Under the pieces are notes generated by a model that was given only the letters and a program-made list of their open reading frames with translations, was not told the DNA's origin and did not search any database. This document shows positions 25,996-35,579 of a stretch of 49,253 nucleotides of DNA, one piece after another (position 1 is the stretch's first letter; the number at the start of each line of letters is the position of its first letter). The DNA comes from Treponema sp. (GTDB taxonomy: Bacteria > Spirochaetota > Spirochaetia > Treponematales > Breznakiellaceae): positions 1-49,253 of the forward strand of contig JAITEL010000074.1 in assembly GCA_031282065.1 (NCBI GenBank). The letters are read 5' to 3'. Made by a program: the position numbers and the translations under genes.

Positions 25996-27471
25996 CTACT
26001 GTTTTGCGAGGAAGGCCGCACCTTCACCGCCGGTCCTGATATAACGGAATATACGGTAAAACGTTTCAGCCAAAGCCACCCCAGCGGCGATACTTGTTCC
26101 TATGGAAATATAATACCGGGTAAGAGCCCCATCGTATAAATCAGGATTACCCGTCCTATTGTAGGCGTTTACGTGGGCGGTGGCTATACCGCTTATGACA
26201 AAGGCCACCGGTAAAGCAATCCAGAATCTTCCATAGGCACCATACAGGCGCCTTCGGGATGTTTCTACCCGCTGCTCCTCTGCGCTATGGCTGGGTTTGA
26301 GTTTCAAAGTCAAGGTGTCCCTGCCTGCTTCGGCCTGTTCCCGCCCTTGAATGATCACCGATGCAGCGTTTCCATCGGTGCTTTCAAGCTGGAAATGCTC
26401 CGATGTAGTGAGGGGTATTTCTACGGGTAAGGGGGTTTCTCCCCGATAGAGGGCACCTTGATATACCTTGGCTTTATCGGGAACCGCTAAGGTAAGGGAC
26501 CCCAGGCTCAAAGGCGGTAAATCAATAGACAACTCTGCCTGCTCCCCCTCGATAAGATCCAAGGACATGCTCATGGGCTTATAATTGTCCGCAAAGCTCT
26601 CGATCTGTATTGAACCAGGAGGATATTCCCGGGGACCTACTTCACCTCGGCCTGCAAAGGAACCGTCCACCAAGAGGATGGCCTCTTCTGGCTTAGCGTG
26701 TACCACTAGGGACGCAGGGGGCGCTTCAGAAACCGCGGCTACAAGCCTAGTGGCCAATTCCTCCACAGCCTGGACCGTATCCTCGCTGGAAAAAATACTG
26801 CCGTCCTTATACTGAAAGGAATTGGTATAAAGGGTATAGAGTTTCAGGCTGATATATAAACGACCATGAAATGCGCCGATAGTTCCGGTAAGAAAGGCAT
26901 CGGCCTTTTGGCTCACACAAAACTGGTATTCTCCTCCAGGCTTGGGAGGCGACGGAAAAGTAGCCTTCAGCGTATCATCGGTAAACGTAAAAACCGGGCG
27001 CTCCGCAATAAGCGGCACTTCTGCTTCAGCCTTATCCAAGGCTTCTTCAAGTTCCTGGATCTCCTTCTCAAGGGCTTTGAGGGTCTTTCGATATTTCCAC
27101 GGAGGATCCCCTCCAAAGAGCAGTTCGTCCCGTTGCTCCCGTTTTGCCACCAACGTTTTAGCCGCCGCAGCCTGGGACTTGGACCATGCGTAATGGGTAT
27201 AGTAGAGGTATTCTTCAGAAGGCCGGCTCCGGTGATCCACTTTTTTCAAAGCTTCCACCAGGTTTCGGGTCATAACTTCCCCTAAGAGCTGCTGGGAAGG
27301 AGGAAGAGAAGCAACATCCAAGGCCGTTACGGATAAAATCCATTCCTTGTTTTGGGTTGGAGGAGGCTCTCCGGCATCGGTCTTGCCCAGTCCCTGAACA
27401 TGTCCACCTACAAGCCAGAACCAGGGGATGAACACACAACAGGCCATCCTGAGAGCAGCCCTTTTTCTCAT
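25996..27471 (-). CDS. Predicted exported PEGA-domain-like protein
   Basis: A 491-residue protein with an N-terminal hydrophobic segment (about 6-28, including CCVFIPWFWLVGG), a coiled-coil stretch (about 125-160) and, near residue 265, VHAKPEEAILLVDGSFAGRG followed by YPPGSIQIESFADNYKP, which looks like a PEGA domain. Two membrane helices occur near the C-terminus (about 420-440 and 450-475). PEGA proteins are frequent in spirochaete envelopes but have no assigned enzymatic role. GGAAGGATCC precedes the ATG. It follows prfB by 26 bases. Confidence 0.7.
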   Translation of the reverse strand: MRKRAALRMACCVFIPWFWLVGGHVQGLGKTDAGEPPPTQNKEWILSVTALDVASLPPSQQLLGEVMTRNLVEALKKVDHRSRPSEEYLYYTHYAWSKSQAAAAKTLVAKREQRDELLFGGDPPWKYRKTLKALEKEIQELEEALDKAEAEVPLIAERPVFTFTDDTLKATFPSPPKPGGEYQFCVSQKADAFLTGTIGAFHGRLYISLKLYTLYTNSFQYKDGSIFSSEDTVQAVEELATRLVAAVSEAPPASLVVHAKPEEAILLVDGSFAGRGEVGPREYPPGSIQIESFADNYKPMSMSLDLIEGEQAELSIDLPPLSLGSLTLAVPDKAKVYQGALYRGETPLPVEIPLTTSEHFQLESTDGNAASVIIQGREQAEAGRDTLTLKLKPSHSAEEQRVETSRRRLYGAYGRFWIALPVAFVISGIATAHVNAYNRTGNPDLYDGALTRYYISIGTSIAAGVALAETFYRIFRYIRTGGEGAAFLAKQ

Positions 27472-27497
27472 ACGGATCCTTCCAGCATAAATACACC

Positions 27498-28605
27498 TTA
27501 GACCTGGGAATTCCAGGCAAAACGTAAGTACTCCTCGATAAACTGATCGATGTCCCCATCCATGACCGCTTGTATATTACCGCTCTCTGCCTTGGTCCGG
27601 TAATCCTTCACCAGGGTGTAGGGTTGGAAGACGTAAGAACGGATCTGATTCCCCCAAGAAATATCCTTTTTTTCCTGGGCAAACTTTTCATGTTCCTTTT
27701 CTTTTTCCTGCCGGTAATAGGTATAGAGCCGGGCCTTGAGCATGCTCATGGCAATAGCCCGGTTTTTGATCTGGCTGCGCTCATTTTGGCAGGCCACCAC
27801 GATTCCCGTAGGAAGGTGGGTAAAGCGGACCGCACTGTCGGTCTTGTTGATATGCTGCCCTCCGGCTCCTCCTGAACGGTAGGTATCCACGCGGAGATCT
27901 TCCGGTCTAATGCTTACTTCTATGGAATCATCGATCACCGGGAAAATATAGGCTGAAGCAAAGGAAGTATGTCGCTTCGCATTAGCGTCAAAGGGAGAAA
28001 TCCGAACCAGCCGGTGTACCCCGGATTCGCCTTTCAGGTAGCCGTAGGCATAATCCCCTTCGATCCGGACCGTAGCGGACTTGATGCCCCCTTCGGCTTC
28101 CAGATGATCCACCTCTTCTATGGAAAACCCCTTTCGCTCGGCCCAGCGAAGATACATGCGGTAGAGCATCTGGGACCAGTCGCAGGCTTCAGTACCTCCT
28201 GCACCGGAATGAATCGTAAGGAAGCAGCCGTTTTTATCCACCTCTCCACCCATGAGTTCAAAGATATTCTGCTTTTTGTATCGCTCGCTCAGTCCTATAA
28301 GGGTAGTTTCGATTTCCCCTTCATGCGATTCGTCTTTGGCTTCTGCCGCCAGTTGGAAGAGGACTACCAGATCATCAATCTCTACGCGTAGGCTTTTCCA
28401 AGGTTCATACCGGCCTTTAAGGGTCTTGAGTTCCCCCATGAGTTTTTCCGCCTGCCCCGGTTCTTTCCAAAAGTCAGGATCCCCTGCTTTTGCTTCCAGT
28501 TCCCCTATGCGCTGTGCAAAGGAAGCCTCCTCAAAGACGCCTCCAGGTTTCATAGATTTGAGCCCTCAAGCTTTCAATAGGAGCACCTAATTCAGATAAC
28601 AACAT
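27498..28605 (-). CDS. prfB: Peptide chain release factor 2, with programmed +1 frameshift
   Basis: RF2 terminates translation at UGA and UAA. The main frame (27498-28532) carries SPF in RISPFDA and GGQ in RSGGAGGQHINKTDS. The start is not the ATG at 28553 in that frame: an ATG at 28605, behind AAGGA, opens MLLSELGAPIESLRAQ and runs 24 codons to CTT TGA (28536-28531). TGGAGG lies three bases upstream of CTT, as in the E. coli frameshift site. Slipping past the T at 28533 joins the frames into a 368-residue protein with SPF at 203-205 and GGQ at 248-250, close to E. coli numbering. The CDS is therefore join(27498..28532, 28534..28605). Confidence 0.95.
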
Positions 28606-28660
28606 AACACTTTTCCTTATATTTCCTGCTGCCGCCGGTTTATACGGCAAACCTTCGGAC

Positions 28661-29779
28661 TTACTGCTCTGCTAATTCCGCCAGAGGAATGGGCTTGGGG
28701 GAATCATCTTCACCCTCAACCCGGGCCAGCTCTTCCATGAGTTCCTTGCCCCTCCTTGAGAGTTTAGTAGGGATCTGAATCATGAGCTTAATATAGAGGT
28801 TACCCCGCCTGCCCCCTGAGCCTGCGGGAATCCCTTCATCCCGGATCCTGAGCATTTTACCGTTCTGTATCCCTGGAGGTACTTTGACCTTAATGGTTTT
28901 CCCGTCTAGGGTAATGACGTGAATATCCGCTCCCAGGACGGCTTGGCTTATGGAAATGGGTACCGCACAATACAGGTCCATGTCTTGGCGTTCAAAATAT
29001 TCGTGGGGTTTAACCCGGAAGAACACATAGAGGTCTCCTGGAGGACCACCATTGGGACCGGTATCTCCCTGCCGGGGAATAAGCACCCGTTTGCCGTTTT
29101 CTACCCCCGGCGGGACAGTAACCATGATCTTCTGGCGTTTCTTTTGGGTCCCAGCACCATTACATTCCTTACAGGGATGCTCGATAATATACCCTTCTCC
29201 CCCGCAGTTTGGACAAGTAGAAGCCACCGAAAAAAAGCCCTGACTATGGCGCACCTGCCCGGAACCGCCACAGGTAGAACAGACCTTCTTACCCGTGCCA
29301 CTGGACGCTCCGGTTCCTTTACAGACCGGACACGCCTCGTTACGGGAGTACTGGATCTCCACCTTGGTACCGAAGACCGCATCCTTAAAAGATATGTCCA
29401 CGTCATAACGGAGATTGGCCCCCTGCCGGACACCAGAGCTGCCGGAGGAACGGCGACCATTGCCGCCAAAAAAGGTATCGAAGATACTGGAAAAATCCCC
29501 AAAAATATCCCCAAAGTCGCGGAAAGCCGAAAAATCCTGCGACCCTCCCATGCCCTCAACTCCAGCAAAACCAAACTGATCGTAAGCCGCTTTTTTCTGA
29601 TCATCCGAAAGAATTTCGTATGCCTCGGTGGCTTCCTTAAATTTCTCTTCTGCTTCTTTGTTACCCTGATTCTTATCCGGGTGATATTGAATGGCCAGCT
29701 TCCGGTATGCCTTCTTTATATCGTCTTTGGTAGCGCCCTTCTGTACCCCCAGGACTTCGTAGTAATCACGCTTTGCCAC
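28661..29779 (-). CDS. dnaJ: Chaperone protein DnaJ
   Basis: A full 372-residue DnaJ. It has the J domain with HPD (YHPDKNQG), a Gly/Phe-rich region (about 75-115), four zinc-finger repeats [24 protein letters not shown] and CKECNGAG, and a C-terminal substrate-binding domain. It stimulates DnaK ATPase and delivers unfolded clients. The start is GTG, preceded by AAGGGTG at good spacing. It lies 90 bases after dnaK. Confidence 0.97.
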   Translation of the reverse strand: MAKRDYYEVLGVQKGATKDDIKKAYRKLAIQYHPDKNQGNKEAEEKFKEATEAYEILSDDQKKAAYDQFGFAGVEGMGGSQDFSAFRDFGDIFGDFSSIFDTFFGGNGRRSSGSSGVRQGANLRYDVDISFKDAVFGTKVEIQYSRNEACPVCKGTGASSGTGKKVCSTCGGSGQVRHSQGFFSVASTCPNCGGEGYIIEHPCKECNGAGTQKKRQKIMVTVPPGVENGKRVLIPRQGDTGPNGGPPGDLYVFFRVKPHEYFERQDMDLYCAVPISISQAVLGADIHVITLDGKTIKVKVPPGIQNGKMLRIRDEGIPAGSGGRRGNLYIKLMIQIPTKLSRRGKELMEELARVEGEDDSPKPIPLAELAEQ

Positions 29780-29869
29780 AATAACACCCTTTTCACCTTA
29801 GTAAACTTCATGACAATTCCCTTCATTCCCCGATGATAACAGGCCTAAGAATTGTCCCTGAAGGCCTTG

Positions 29870-31789
29870 CTATTTGTCATCAACCACTTCGTAATCCACA
29901 TCTTCGGCCCGCTTGGTATGGTCAGTGCTCTCCTGAGCAGAAGCGCCTCCTGCCGGGTTAGAACCGGGCTGCTGCCCTGGCTGCGCCCCGGTCTGCTTGT
30001 ATACCTCTTCTGCGATCTTGTAGGATACCTGTTTCAAGGCTTCAGTCTTGTCCCGAATGGCCTGAATATCGGTCCCTTCCAAGGCCCGTTTAAGGTCTGC
30101 CATGGCTTCTTCTGCCTTGGCTTTATCTGCAGGATTGATCTTATCCCCTAGGTCTTTGATGTTCTTCTCGGTACTGTAGATCATGGAGTCTGCTTCGTTT
30201 CGGACTTCCGCTCGTTCCCGTTCCTTCCGGTCCTCTTCCGCGTGGAGTTCCGCTTCCTTAACCATGCGGTCAATGTCAGTATCCGAAAGCCCTGAAGAAC
30301 TTTCGATACGGATCTTCTGTTCCTTACCGGTACCTAAGTCTTTGGCTGAGACATGCACGATACCATTGGCGTCAATATCAAAGGCCACCTCTATTTGGGG
30401 TATACCACGAGGAGCGGGAGGAATGCCTACCAGATCAAAGCGGCCCAGGGTACGGTTCTGATTTGCCATTTCCCGCTCCCCTTGGAGCACTTGGATAGAA
30501 ACCGCGGTCTGGCCGTCAGCAGCAGTGGAGAAGATCTGGCTCTTCCGGGTGGGGATGGTGGTATTTCGAGGAATGAGCTTGGTCATTACCCCACCCAAAG
30601 TTTCAATCCCCAAAGACAGGGGGGTTACATCCAGGAGCAGCACGTCTTTGACGTCTCCTCCCAAGATACCTCCCTGGATTGCCGCACCAATGGCCACGGC
30701 TTCGTCAGGATTGACCCCCTTATTGGGTTCTTTCCTGAAAAGCTCCTTGACGATCTGCTGTACCGCGGGGATCCGGGTCGAACCTCCCACGAGGATGATC
30801 TCATCAATCTGGTCTGCGGTGAGCCCCGCATCAGCGAGGGCCTTTTTGCAGGGCTCTTTGGATCGTTCCAAAAGGTCCGCCACCATCTGTTCAAATTTCG
30901 CCCGGGTAAGGGTTTTCTGCAGGTGCTTAGGCCCTGATTGATCTGCGGTAATAAAGGGAAGGTTCACCTCAGTGGTCTGCATGGCAGAAAGCTCGATCTT
31001 GGCTTTTTCAGCCGCTTCCCTCAGGCGCTGCAAGGCCATACGATCCTGCCCAAGGTCTATAGCGGTATCTTTCTTAAATTCGGCAATCAGCCATTCCATG
31101 ATCCGCCGGTCAAAATCATCTCCTCCCAAGTGGGTATCCCCATTGGTGGACTTCACTTCAAAAACCCCTTCCCCCAGTTCCAGAATGGAAATATCGAAGG
31201 TACCGCCTCCCAGATCGTAGACCGCAATAGTTTTTTCTTTTTTTTGATCCTTGTTAAAGCCGAATGCTAAAGACGCGGCAGTAGGTTCGTTGATGATACG
31301 CTTAACCTCAAGACCTGCTATCTTCCCCGCGTCTTTCGTAGCTTGCCGTTGAGCGTCATTGAAGTAGGCCGGCACCGTGATGACCGCTTCGGTAACCGCT
31401 TCTCCGAGGTAATCTTCTGCGGTTTTTTTCATTTTTTGCAGTACAAACGCGGATATTTCTTGGGGAGAGTACTTTTTCCCGTCAATATCCACCCGTACAT
31501 CATCCCCCTGTTCTACCACTCGATAGGGGACTAATTTCATCTCATTACCCACTTCAGAATACCTTCGTCCCATGAACCGTTTAATAGAATAAATCGTGTT
31601 CTCAGGGTTGGTGATCATCTGGTTTTTTGCCGGTTGACCGATTACCCGTTCACCCTTACTGGTAAAGCCGACAATAGAAGGGGTGGTCCGTCCACCCTCA
31701 GAATTCTGAATAACGATAGGTTCACCGCCCTCAAGCACCGAGACACATGAATTGGTGGTTCCCAGATCGATTCCAATTATTTTACCCAT
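29870..31789 (-). CDS. dnaK: Chaperone protein DnaK (Hsp70)
   Basis: A 639-residue Hsp70: [13 protein letters not shown] phosphate loop 1, [15 protein letters not shown] phosphate loop 2, [16 protein letters not shown], and [17 protein letters not shown] at the interdomain linker, then the substrate-binding domain and lid, ending DYEVVDDK. The ATG has an AAAGGAG ribosome-binding site, and an AU-rich hairpin lies directly before that site. grpE is upstream and dnaJ downstream on the same strand. Confidence 0.98.
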   Translation of the reverse strand: MGKIIGIDLGTTNSCVSVLEGGEPIVIQNSEGGRTTPSIVGFTSKGERVIGQPAKNQMITNPENTIYSIKRFMGRRYSEVGNEMKLVPYRVVEQGDDVRVDIDGKKYSPQEISAFVLQKMKKTAEDYLGEAVTEAVITVPAYFNDAQRQATKDAGKIAGLEVKRIINEPTAASLAFGFNKDQKKEKTIAVYDLGGGTFDISILELGEGVFEVKSTNGDTHLGGDDFDRRIMEWLIAEFKKDTAIDLGQDRMALQRLREAAEKAKIELSAMQTTEVNLPFITADQSGPKHLQKTLTRAKFEQMVADLLERSKEPCKKALADAGLTADQIDEIILVGGSTRIPAVQQIVKELFRKEPNKGVNPDEAVAIGAAIQGGILGGDVKDVLLLDVTPLSLGIETLGGVMTKLIPRNTTIPTRKSQIFSTAADGQTAVSIQVLQGEREMANQNRTLGRFDLVGIPPAPRGIPQIEVAFDIDANGIVHVSAKDLGTGKEQKIRIESSSGLSDTDIDRMVKEAELHAEEDRKERERAEVRNEADSMIYSTEKNIKDLGDKINPADKAKAEEAMADLKRALEGTDIQAIRDKTEALKQVSYKIAEEVYKQTGAQPGQQPGSNPAGGASAQESTDHTKRAEDVDYEVVDDK

Positions 31790-31807
31790 ATATACTTAAC
31801 TCCTTTC

Positions 31808-31838
31808 CTATTTTTTCTATAAAAAACAGAAAAAATAG
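31808..31838 (-). promoter_or_regulatory. AU-rich hairpin abutting the dnaK ribosome-binding site
   Basis: ctattttttct (31808-31818) and agaaaaaatag (31828-31838) are perfect complements, giving an 11-bp stem of nearly all A-U pairs with a nine-base loop. On the dnaK mRNA the stem ends two bases before AAAGGAG. It could be a heat-sensitive structure or a processing site; it has no typical terminator features besides the A/T content. Confidence 0.6.
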
Positions 31839-31917
31839 AAACATATACGTAATGCCATTGTAATAAATATACTAAAAAATCACCTGCTTGCGATCATACG
31901 CCTAGTATCCTGTATAA

Positions 31918-32607
31918 TTATGGGGGATTTCCCTTACCGGGGGCCTCTGCTTTGGGGGAGGCATGTTCCGTTTCCTGGTCACTCCCCGGCTGCTCAGGCA
32001 TCAAGACCTTTACCTTGGCGCTCCGTATAACCCGATCCTTTAAGATGTACCCTTTAATAAAATCTTCTTTGACCACAGGCTCGTCTATATCCGATGACTT
32101 TTCCATCATAATAGCCTCATGCCGGTTGGGGTCAAAGGCTTCTCCGGCAGCATCGTAGCGTTTGAGTCCCCACTTGTGCTCAAGCTGGGAAGATAGGCGC
32201 TTTTCTATCATGCTGATCCCTTCATAAAAGACCGCAAAGTCCGCAGCCCCCTTCTGAGAAGCATCCGCGGCTTTGATAGCCCGCTCAAAATCATCAATGA
32301 TAGGGATGAGGTCCAAAAGGAGGCTCTGATTTGCAAAATCAATAGCGTCCTGTTTCTCCCGATTCATACGTTTACGGAAATTTTCAAATTCTGCGGCTTT
32401 ACGCAGGTACTGATCCTTAAGCTCAGCGATCTGCGCCTGGGCCTCTTTGAGGCTTTCCTCGGGTTGGTGGGTTTCCGCTTCTTCCCCTGAGCCCGCTTCA
32501 TCCTGAGCAGGCTCAGGGCCGAGAGGATCGGCGGCTTTGGCGGTTTCCGTAGCCTGCTTTGGCTGCGGATCTTCTTCGTGATACTGAGCGCAATATTCTG
32601 TTGACAT
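31918..32607 (-). CDS. grpE: Nucleotide exchange factor GrpE
   Basis: GrpE releases ADP from DnaK. The 229-residue product has a long acidic N-terminal tail, a coiled coil (ESLKEAQAQIAELKDQYLRK), the family signature KAAEFENFRKRMNREK, and the C-terminal beta domain including DRVIRSAKVKVLMP. The frame opens with a GTG at 32619, but the ATG at 32607 (MSTEYCAQYHEED) is preferred because AAAGG lies 11 bases before it. No CIRCE operator or hrcA gene was found upstream. Confidence 0.95.
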   Translation of the reverse strand: MSTEYCAQYHEEDPQPKQATETAKAADPLGPEPAQDEAGSGEEAETHQPEESLKEAQAQIAELKDQYLRKAAEFENFRKRMNREKQDAIDFANQSLLLDLIPIIDDFERAIKAADASQKGAADFAVFYEGISMIEKRLSSQLEHKWGLKRYDAAGEAFDPNRHEAIMMEKSSDIDEPVVKEDFIKGYILKDRVIRSAKVKVLMPEQPGSDQETEHASPKAEAPGKGNPP

Positions 32608-33052
32608 ACCTATACACACCTTTTTTTATGAATTCTGGATACTTTGTGTAGCCTGATGAAACCTATACACGAAAACGTATTATTCATGGGGGTTAAAGCC
32701 TAGGGCTGGTTCAGGCTCTCAGATTACTTCTCAATAAAAACATACTTAACCGGCACTATAAAGGTCAAGAAAATTGTGTTGCCTTGCCGTATAAACCTCT
32801 CAGAAGGGCAGGCGGCAGGTTCCCTCTGGAGCCTGATCGACCGCTTGTATAAAGGTCCCCAGGAGACTCAGCATGTTCCTTCGTCTTCTGTAAAAGCGCT
32901 CTCGTGAACGAAGCAGGTTCTCGATGCGGCTCAAAAAATTCTATGGGCGGTCAAAAAATACTAACGGTGAATTCTCCCGAACCCTTATGCATCAAGCACG
33001 TATCGGTGTATCGGCCTCCTACCCTAGCCTATCATCTTATAAGGCATATATA
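32608..33052. other. Intergenic region between divergent grpE and HDAC-family genes
   Basis: About 445 bases without a recognisable gene. An open frame from 32924 is continuous with the plus-strand gene but its extra 47 codons have no resemblance to the family start. No CIRCE element (TTAGCACTC with GAGTGCTAA) is present. I see no tRNA, terminator or repeat of note. Confidence 0.5.
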
Positions 33053-33064
33053 TATAATGATCCT
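33053..33064 (+). promoter_or_regulatory. Consensus -10 box placing the start site on the HDAC-family ATG
   Basis: TATAAT, a perfect -10 hexamer, occupies 33053-33058 and is followed by six bases before the ATG at 33065. No good -35 box is seen at 16-18 bp, and no Shine-Dalgarno precedes the ATG. Confidence 0.4.
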
Positions 33065-34168
33065 ATGATTCTCTATGATCCAGACTTGATACAAGCCTAT
33101 ACTGATTACGGTATCATGCTCCCGATTTCCCCTGCCCGGGCACCGCGGATTATTGATTTCCTTGACCACAGCGGCGTCCTTGCTTCCGAGCCGCTTAAGC
33201 CGCTTTTCGATAGCCCCACAGCTCGCCGCTTTCTGGGAGACCCGACGCCCCTACACCGGGAGGATCTGGAACGGGTCCACCAAAAGGAGTTTATCACCAC
33301 CTTGTACCAAGAGGGCCCAGAAGGCAGCCAAGGGCTGCTTAAGGCCCTGCTCAACACTTATGAGCTTATAGACCGCCGAGGACGCCCCCACCGTTATGAG
33401 CCGGATCGGGCGGTGAAGCCCTTGCTTGAGCTGTTTCACCTCACCCTAGCCCAAGTTGAAGGTACCTACCTGGCCTGTCGGCTTGCCCTAGAAAAGGACC
33501 CTAAGCCGGGGTTTTGCTATTATCTGGGAGGAGGTATGCACCATGCTCGCTATGACCAAGGGGCAGGGTTTTGTCTTATCAATGACATCATGATTGCAGC
33601 CCGGAAATTGCAGTACGAAAACCGGGTCCAACGTATCTGGGTTGTAGACCTGGATGCGCATAAAGGCTGCGGTACTGCGGAACTGGTATATTTTTCCCGA
33701 ATCCGCGGGGATCTGGGAGGGAATACGGGCTTGGAGATCGCTAACCTCTCCATACACATGGCCAAAGGCTGGCCATTGGATGGGGAAACCTTGCACGCTG
33801 CGCCCCAGGGACGGGCCCCCTGGATACAAGGAGATGTGGAGATCTGCATTGAAGCAGGAGCAGAGGATACCTATATCTCTGAATTACAGCGAGGTTTAGC
33901 GCTGCTGGAGAAAGGCTCCCAAAACCTGCACCCGGACCTGGTCATTGTGGTTGATGGGTCTGATCCCTATGAACATGACGAGCTCCCTTCCAGCAGTCTC
34001 CTCAAGCTGAGCTTGGATGGCTGTATTGAACGGGACCGGCTCGTTTATCAATACCTGCGGGAACAGGGCATACCCTCCGCCTGGATCATAGCAGGCGGTT
34101 ATGGGGAACGGGCTTGGGAACCGAATGCGTACTTTTTGCGGACTTTACAGGGTGGAGGACAGCGGTAA
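33065..34168 (+). CDS. Histone deacetylase / acetoin-utilisation family hydrolase
   Basis: About 367 residues of the arginase-deacetylase fold. Family motifs are GGGMHHARYDQGAGFCLIND (tandem histidines), VVDLDAHKGCGTAEL (zinc ligands D and H), VVVDGSDPYEHDELPSS (second zinc Asp) and IAGGYGE (active-site Tyr region). Bacterial members deacetylate acetylated lysines, polyamines or small amides; the substrate is unknown. The family typically begins near M-I-x-Y-x-P, so the ATG at 33065 (MILYDPDLIQAYTDYGI) is chosen over 32924. No ribosome-binding site is visible, consistent with a leaderless transcript. Confidence 0.85.
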   Translation: MILYDPDLIQAYTDYGIMLPISPARAPRIIDFLDHSGVLASEPLKPLFDSPTARRFLGDPTPLHREDLERVHQKEFITTLYQEGPEGSQGLLKALLNTYELIDRRGRPHRYEPDRAVKPLLELFHLTLAQVEGTYLACRLALEKDPKPGFCYYLGGGMHHARYDQGAGFCLINDIMIAARKLQYENRVQRIWVVDLDAHKGCGTAELVYFSRIRGDLGGNTGLEIANLSIHMAKGWPLDGETLHAAPQGRAPWIQGDVEICIEAGAEDTYISELQRGLALLEKGSQNLHPDLVIVVDGSDPYEHDELPSSSLLKLSLDGCIERDRLVYQYLREQGIPSAWIIAGGYGERAWEPNAYFLRTLQGGGQR

Positions 34169-34195
34169 GCGCAAGAGCTTTTTTCTTAGAGGGCG

Positions 34196-35473
34196 CTAGC
34201 TGCTGAGCTTATGCAGAAGAAGCTTCTTGAAGCGCCCTATCGGTTCGGAATTCGGTTCCAGGGCTAAGGCTATTTCACAATCCGCAAGAGCCTGGGGAAG
34301 GTCATCCAGGTGATAATACGCCTGGCCTCGACGGTAGTAACAAAATGCCTGGTAGGGGTTTATCTTGAGCGATAGGGTAAAATCCTCAATGGCATCCAGA
34401 TACCGTTGCAAAACCGTTCTGACGATACCCCGAAAATACACGGCTTTATAGGATTTACGGTCCAGTTCTACAGAACGGGTAAAATCCAGGATAGCATCGT
34501 CATATTGGGATTGGGCGAAACTAGCCATGCCCCGGTGTTTGTAAATAAGGGAAGCAATGGCATTTTCAGGTTCCATGTTCAGAATAGCGGTATATAAGGC
34601 AATAGCTTCGGTAAACTGATGCTCATTATGGGCACGTAGGGCGGTAAGCAGAAGCTCATCAATCGAATTACTTTCCAGCAATTCCTGGCAAGCTTTATCC
34701 AAGGGGGATAGGTTGCCGGGGATTTCCTTGTGGCAATCTTGCAGGGACTTATTCGACCCCTCATGGATAAAGAGCGGAGTATCAATGGATGCTTCAATTT
34801 TTTTAAAAAAGGAATCCCGGCGTTTCCCCAACTCTCCATTGAGCCGCCGCTGATAGGTCCTGACTTCCTGAAAAATCGTATCTGCCAAGGAAAGGCTGGC
34901 ATTAAGGGCTGCTAGTTTACGTTTCATGGGTTCATCGAAAGGGGTAAATGCAGCTTTATACACCAGTTCGTGTTCCACTTCAGCCCAAGCATCCTGGAGA
35001 ATAGTACGAATCTGAATCTCCACTACTTCCAATCCGCAATCTTCCCGTTTTTCAAGCAGCGCTTGAGGAATCTTTATTAAGAAGTGAATGGATTCATAGC
35101 CGAATTCTTTAAAAGAATAATTAGACCCTTTTCGTTCCACCTCAATAACCGTAAAGTTCGCTTTTAAACTTTTTTCAACTATGGCAAGATCTTCAAAAAA
35201 AGGGCATACAATCCTGATACCGATTATATCGGTAATACATAAAGATTTGAAACAAGACGGATCTTTTTGAAGGAGGTGGATATATTTCTTATAATAGCTC
35301 TCGAATTCTTTGACCCGACCTTTGACTATAGGCCGGGACGAAAGAAACTTGAGCTGTTCCTCAAGGGTAGTTTCCATATCCCGGGCAATTAACATTCTTA
35401 CCTGGGCATACCCGTCGTAGCTTTTCCTGAGTGTATGCTGATCGGGAATAGTAGAATGATATCTGCAGCCCAA
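34196..35473 (-). CDS. RelA/SpoT-domain alarmone synthetase with C-terminal TPRs
   Basis: A 425-residue protein. The N-terminal part has the RelA/SpoT synthetase motifs: VKGRVKEFESYYKKY (50-64), CITDIIGIRIVCPF with the metal Asp (D82), GYESIHFLI (125-133) and VEIQIRTILQDAWAEVEHEL (151-170). The catalytic Asp and Glu positions look intact, so (p)ppGpp synthesis is plausible. There is no HD hydrolase domain and no TGS or ACT domains. Residues about 265-420 form at least four TPR units (for example YKAVYFRGIVRTVLQRYLDA). The start appears to be TTG behind GGAAGGAAAA. The flaA terminator lies just upstream. Confidence 0.88.
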   Translation of the reverse strand: MGCRYHSTIPDQHTLRKSYDGYAQVRMLIARDMETTLEEQLKFLSSRPIVKGRVKEFESYYKKYIHLLQKDPSCFKSLCITDIIGIRIVCPFFEDLAIVEKSLKANFTVIEVERKGSNYSFKEFGYESIHFLIKIPQALLEKREDCGLEVVEIQIRTILQDAWAEVEHELVYKAAFTPFDEPMKRKLAALNASLSLADTIFQEVRTYQRRLNGELGKRRDSFFKKIEASIDTPLFIHEGSNKSLQDCHKEIPGNLSPLDKACQELLESNSIDELLLTALRAHNEHQFTEAIALYTAILNMEPENAIASLIYKHRGMASFAQSQYDDAILDFTRSVELDRKSYKAVYFRGIVRTVLQRYLDAIEDFTLSLKINPYQAFCYYRRGQAYYHLDDLPQALADCEIALALEPNSEPIGRFKKLLLHKLSS

Positions 35474-35489
35474 TTTTCCTTCCCTAAAT

Positions 35490-35544
35490 AGAAAAAATCA
35501 AAGGGCTACCTAAAAACCCACTCGGAATTTTTCAAGTAGCCCTT
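35490..35544 (-). terminator. Rho-independent terminator after flaA
   Basis: aagggctac (35501-35509) pairs perfectly with gtagccctt (35536-35544); on the minus strand the hairpin is followed by TTTGATTTTTTC. It separates flaA from the alarmone synthetase gene, whose start lies about 17 bases beyond, so read-through could feed that gene. Confidence 0.85.
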
Positions 35545-35579
35545 GATTCATAGCACCTAGATAAACCTACTTACTAACG

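Noticed and set aside
32608-33052. CIRCE heat-shock operator upstream of grpE
   Set aside because: No TTAGCACTC / GAGTGCTAA pair is present in the gap.
32924-33064. N-terminal extension of the HDAC-family gene
   Set aside because: The 47 extra codons show no family similarity and include the perfect TATAAT; the ATG at 33065 fits the family start.
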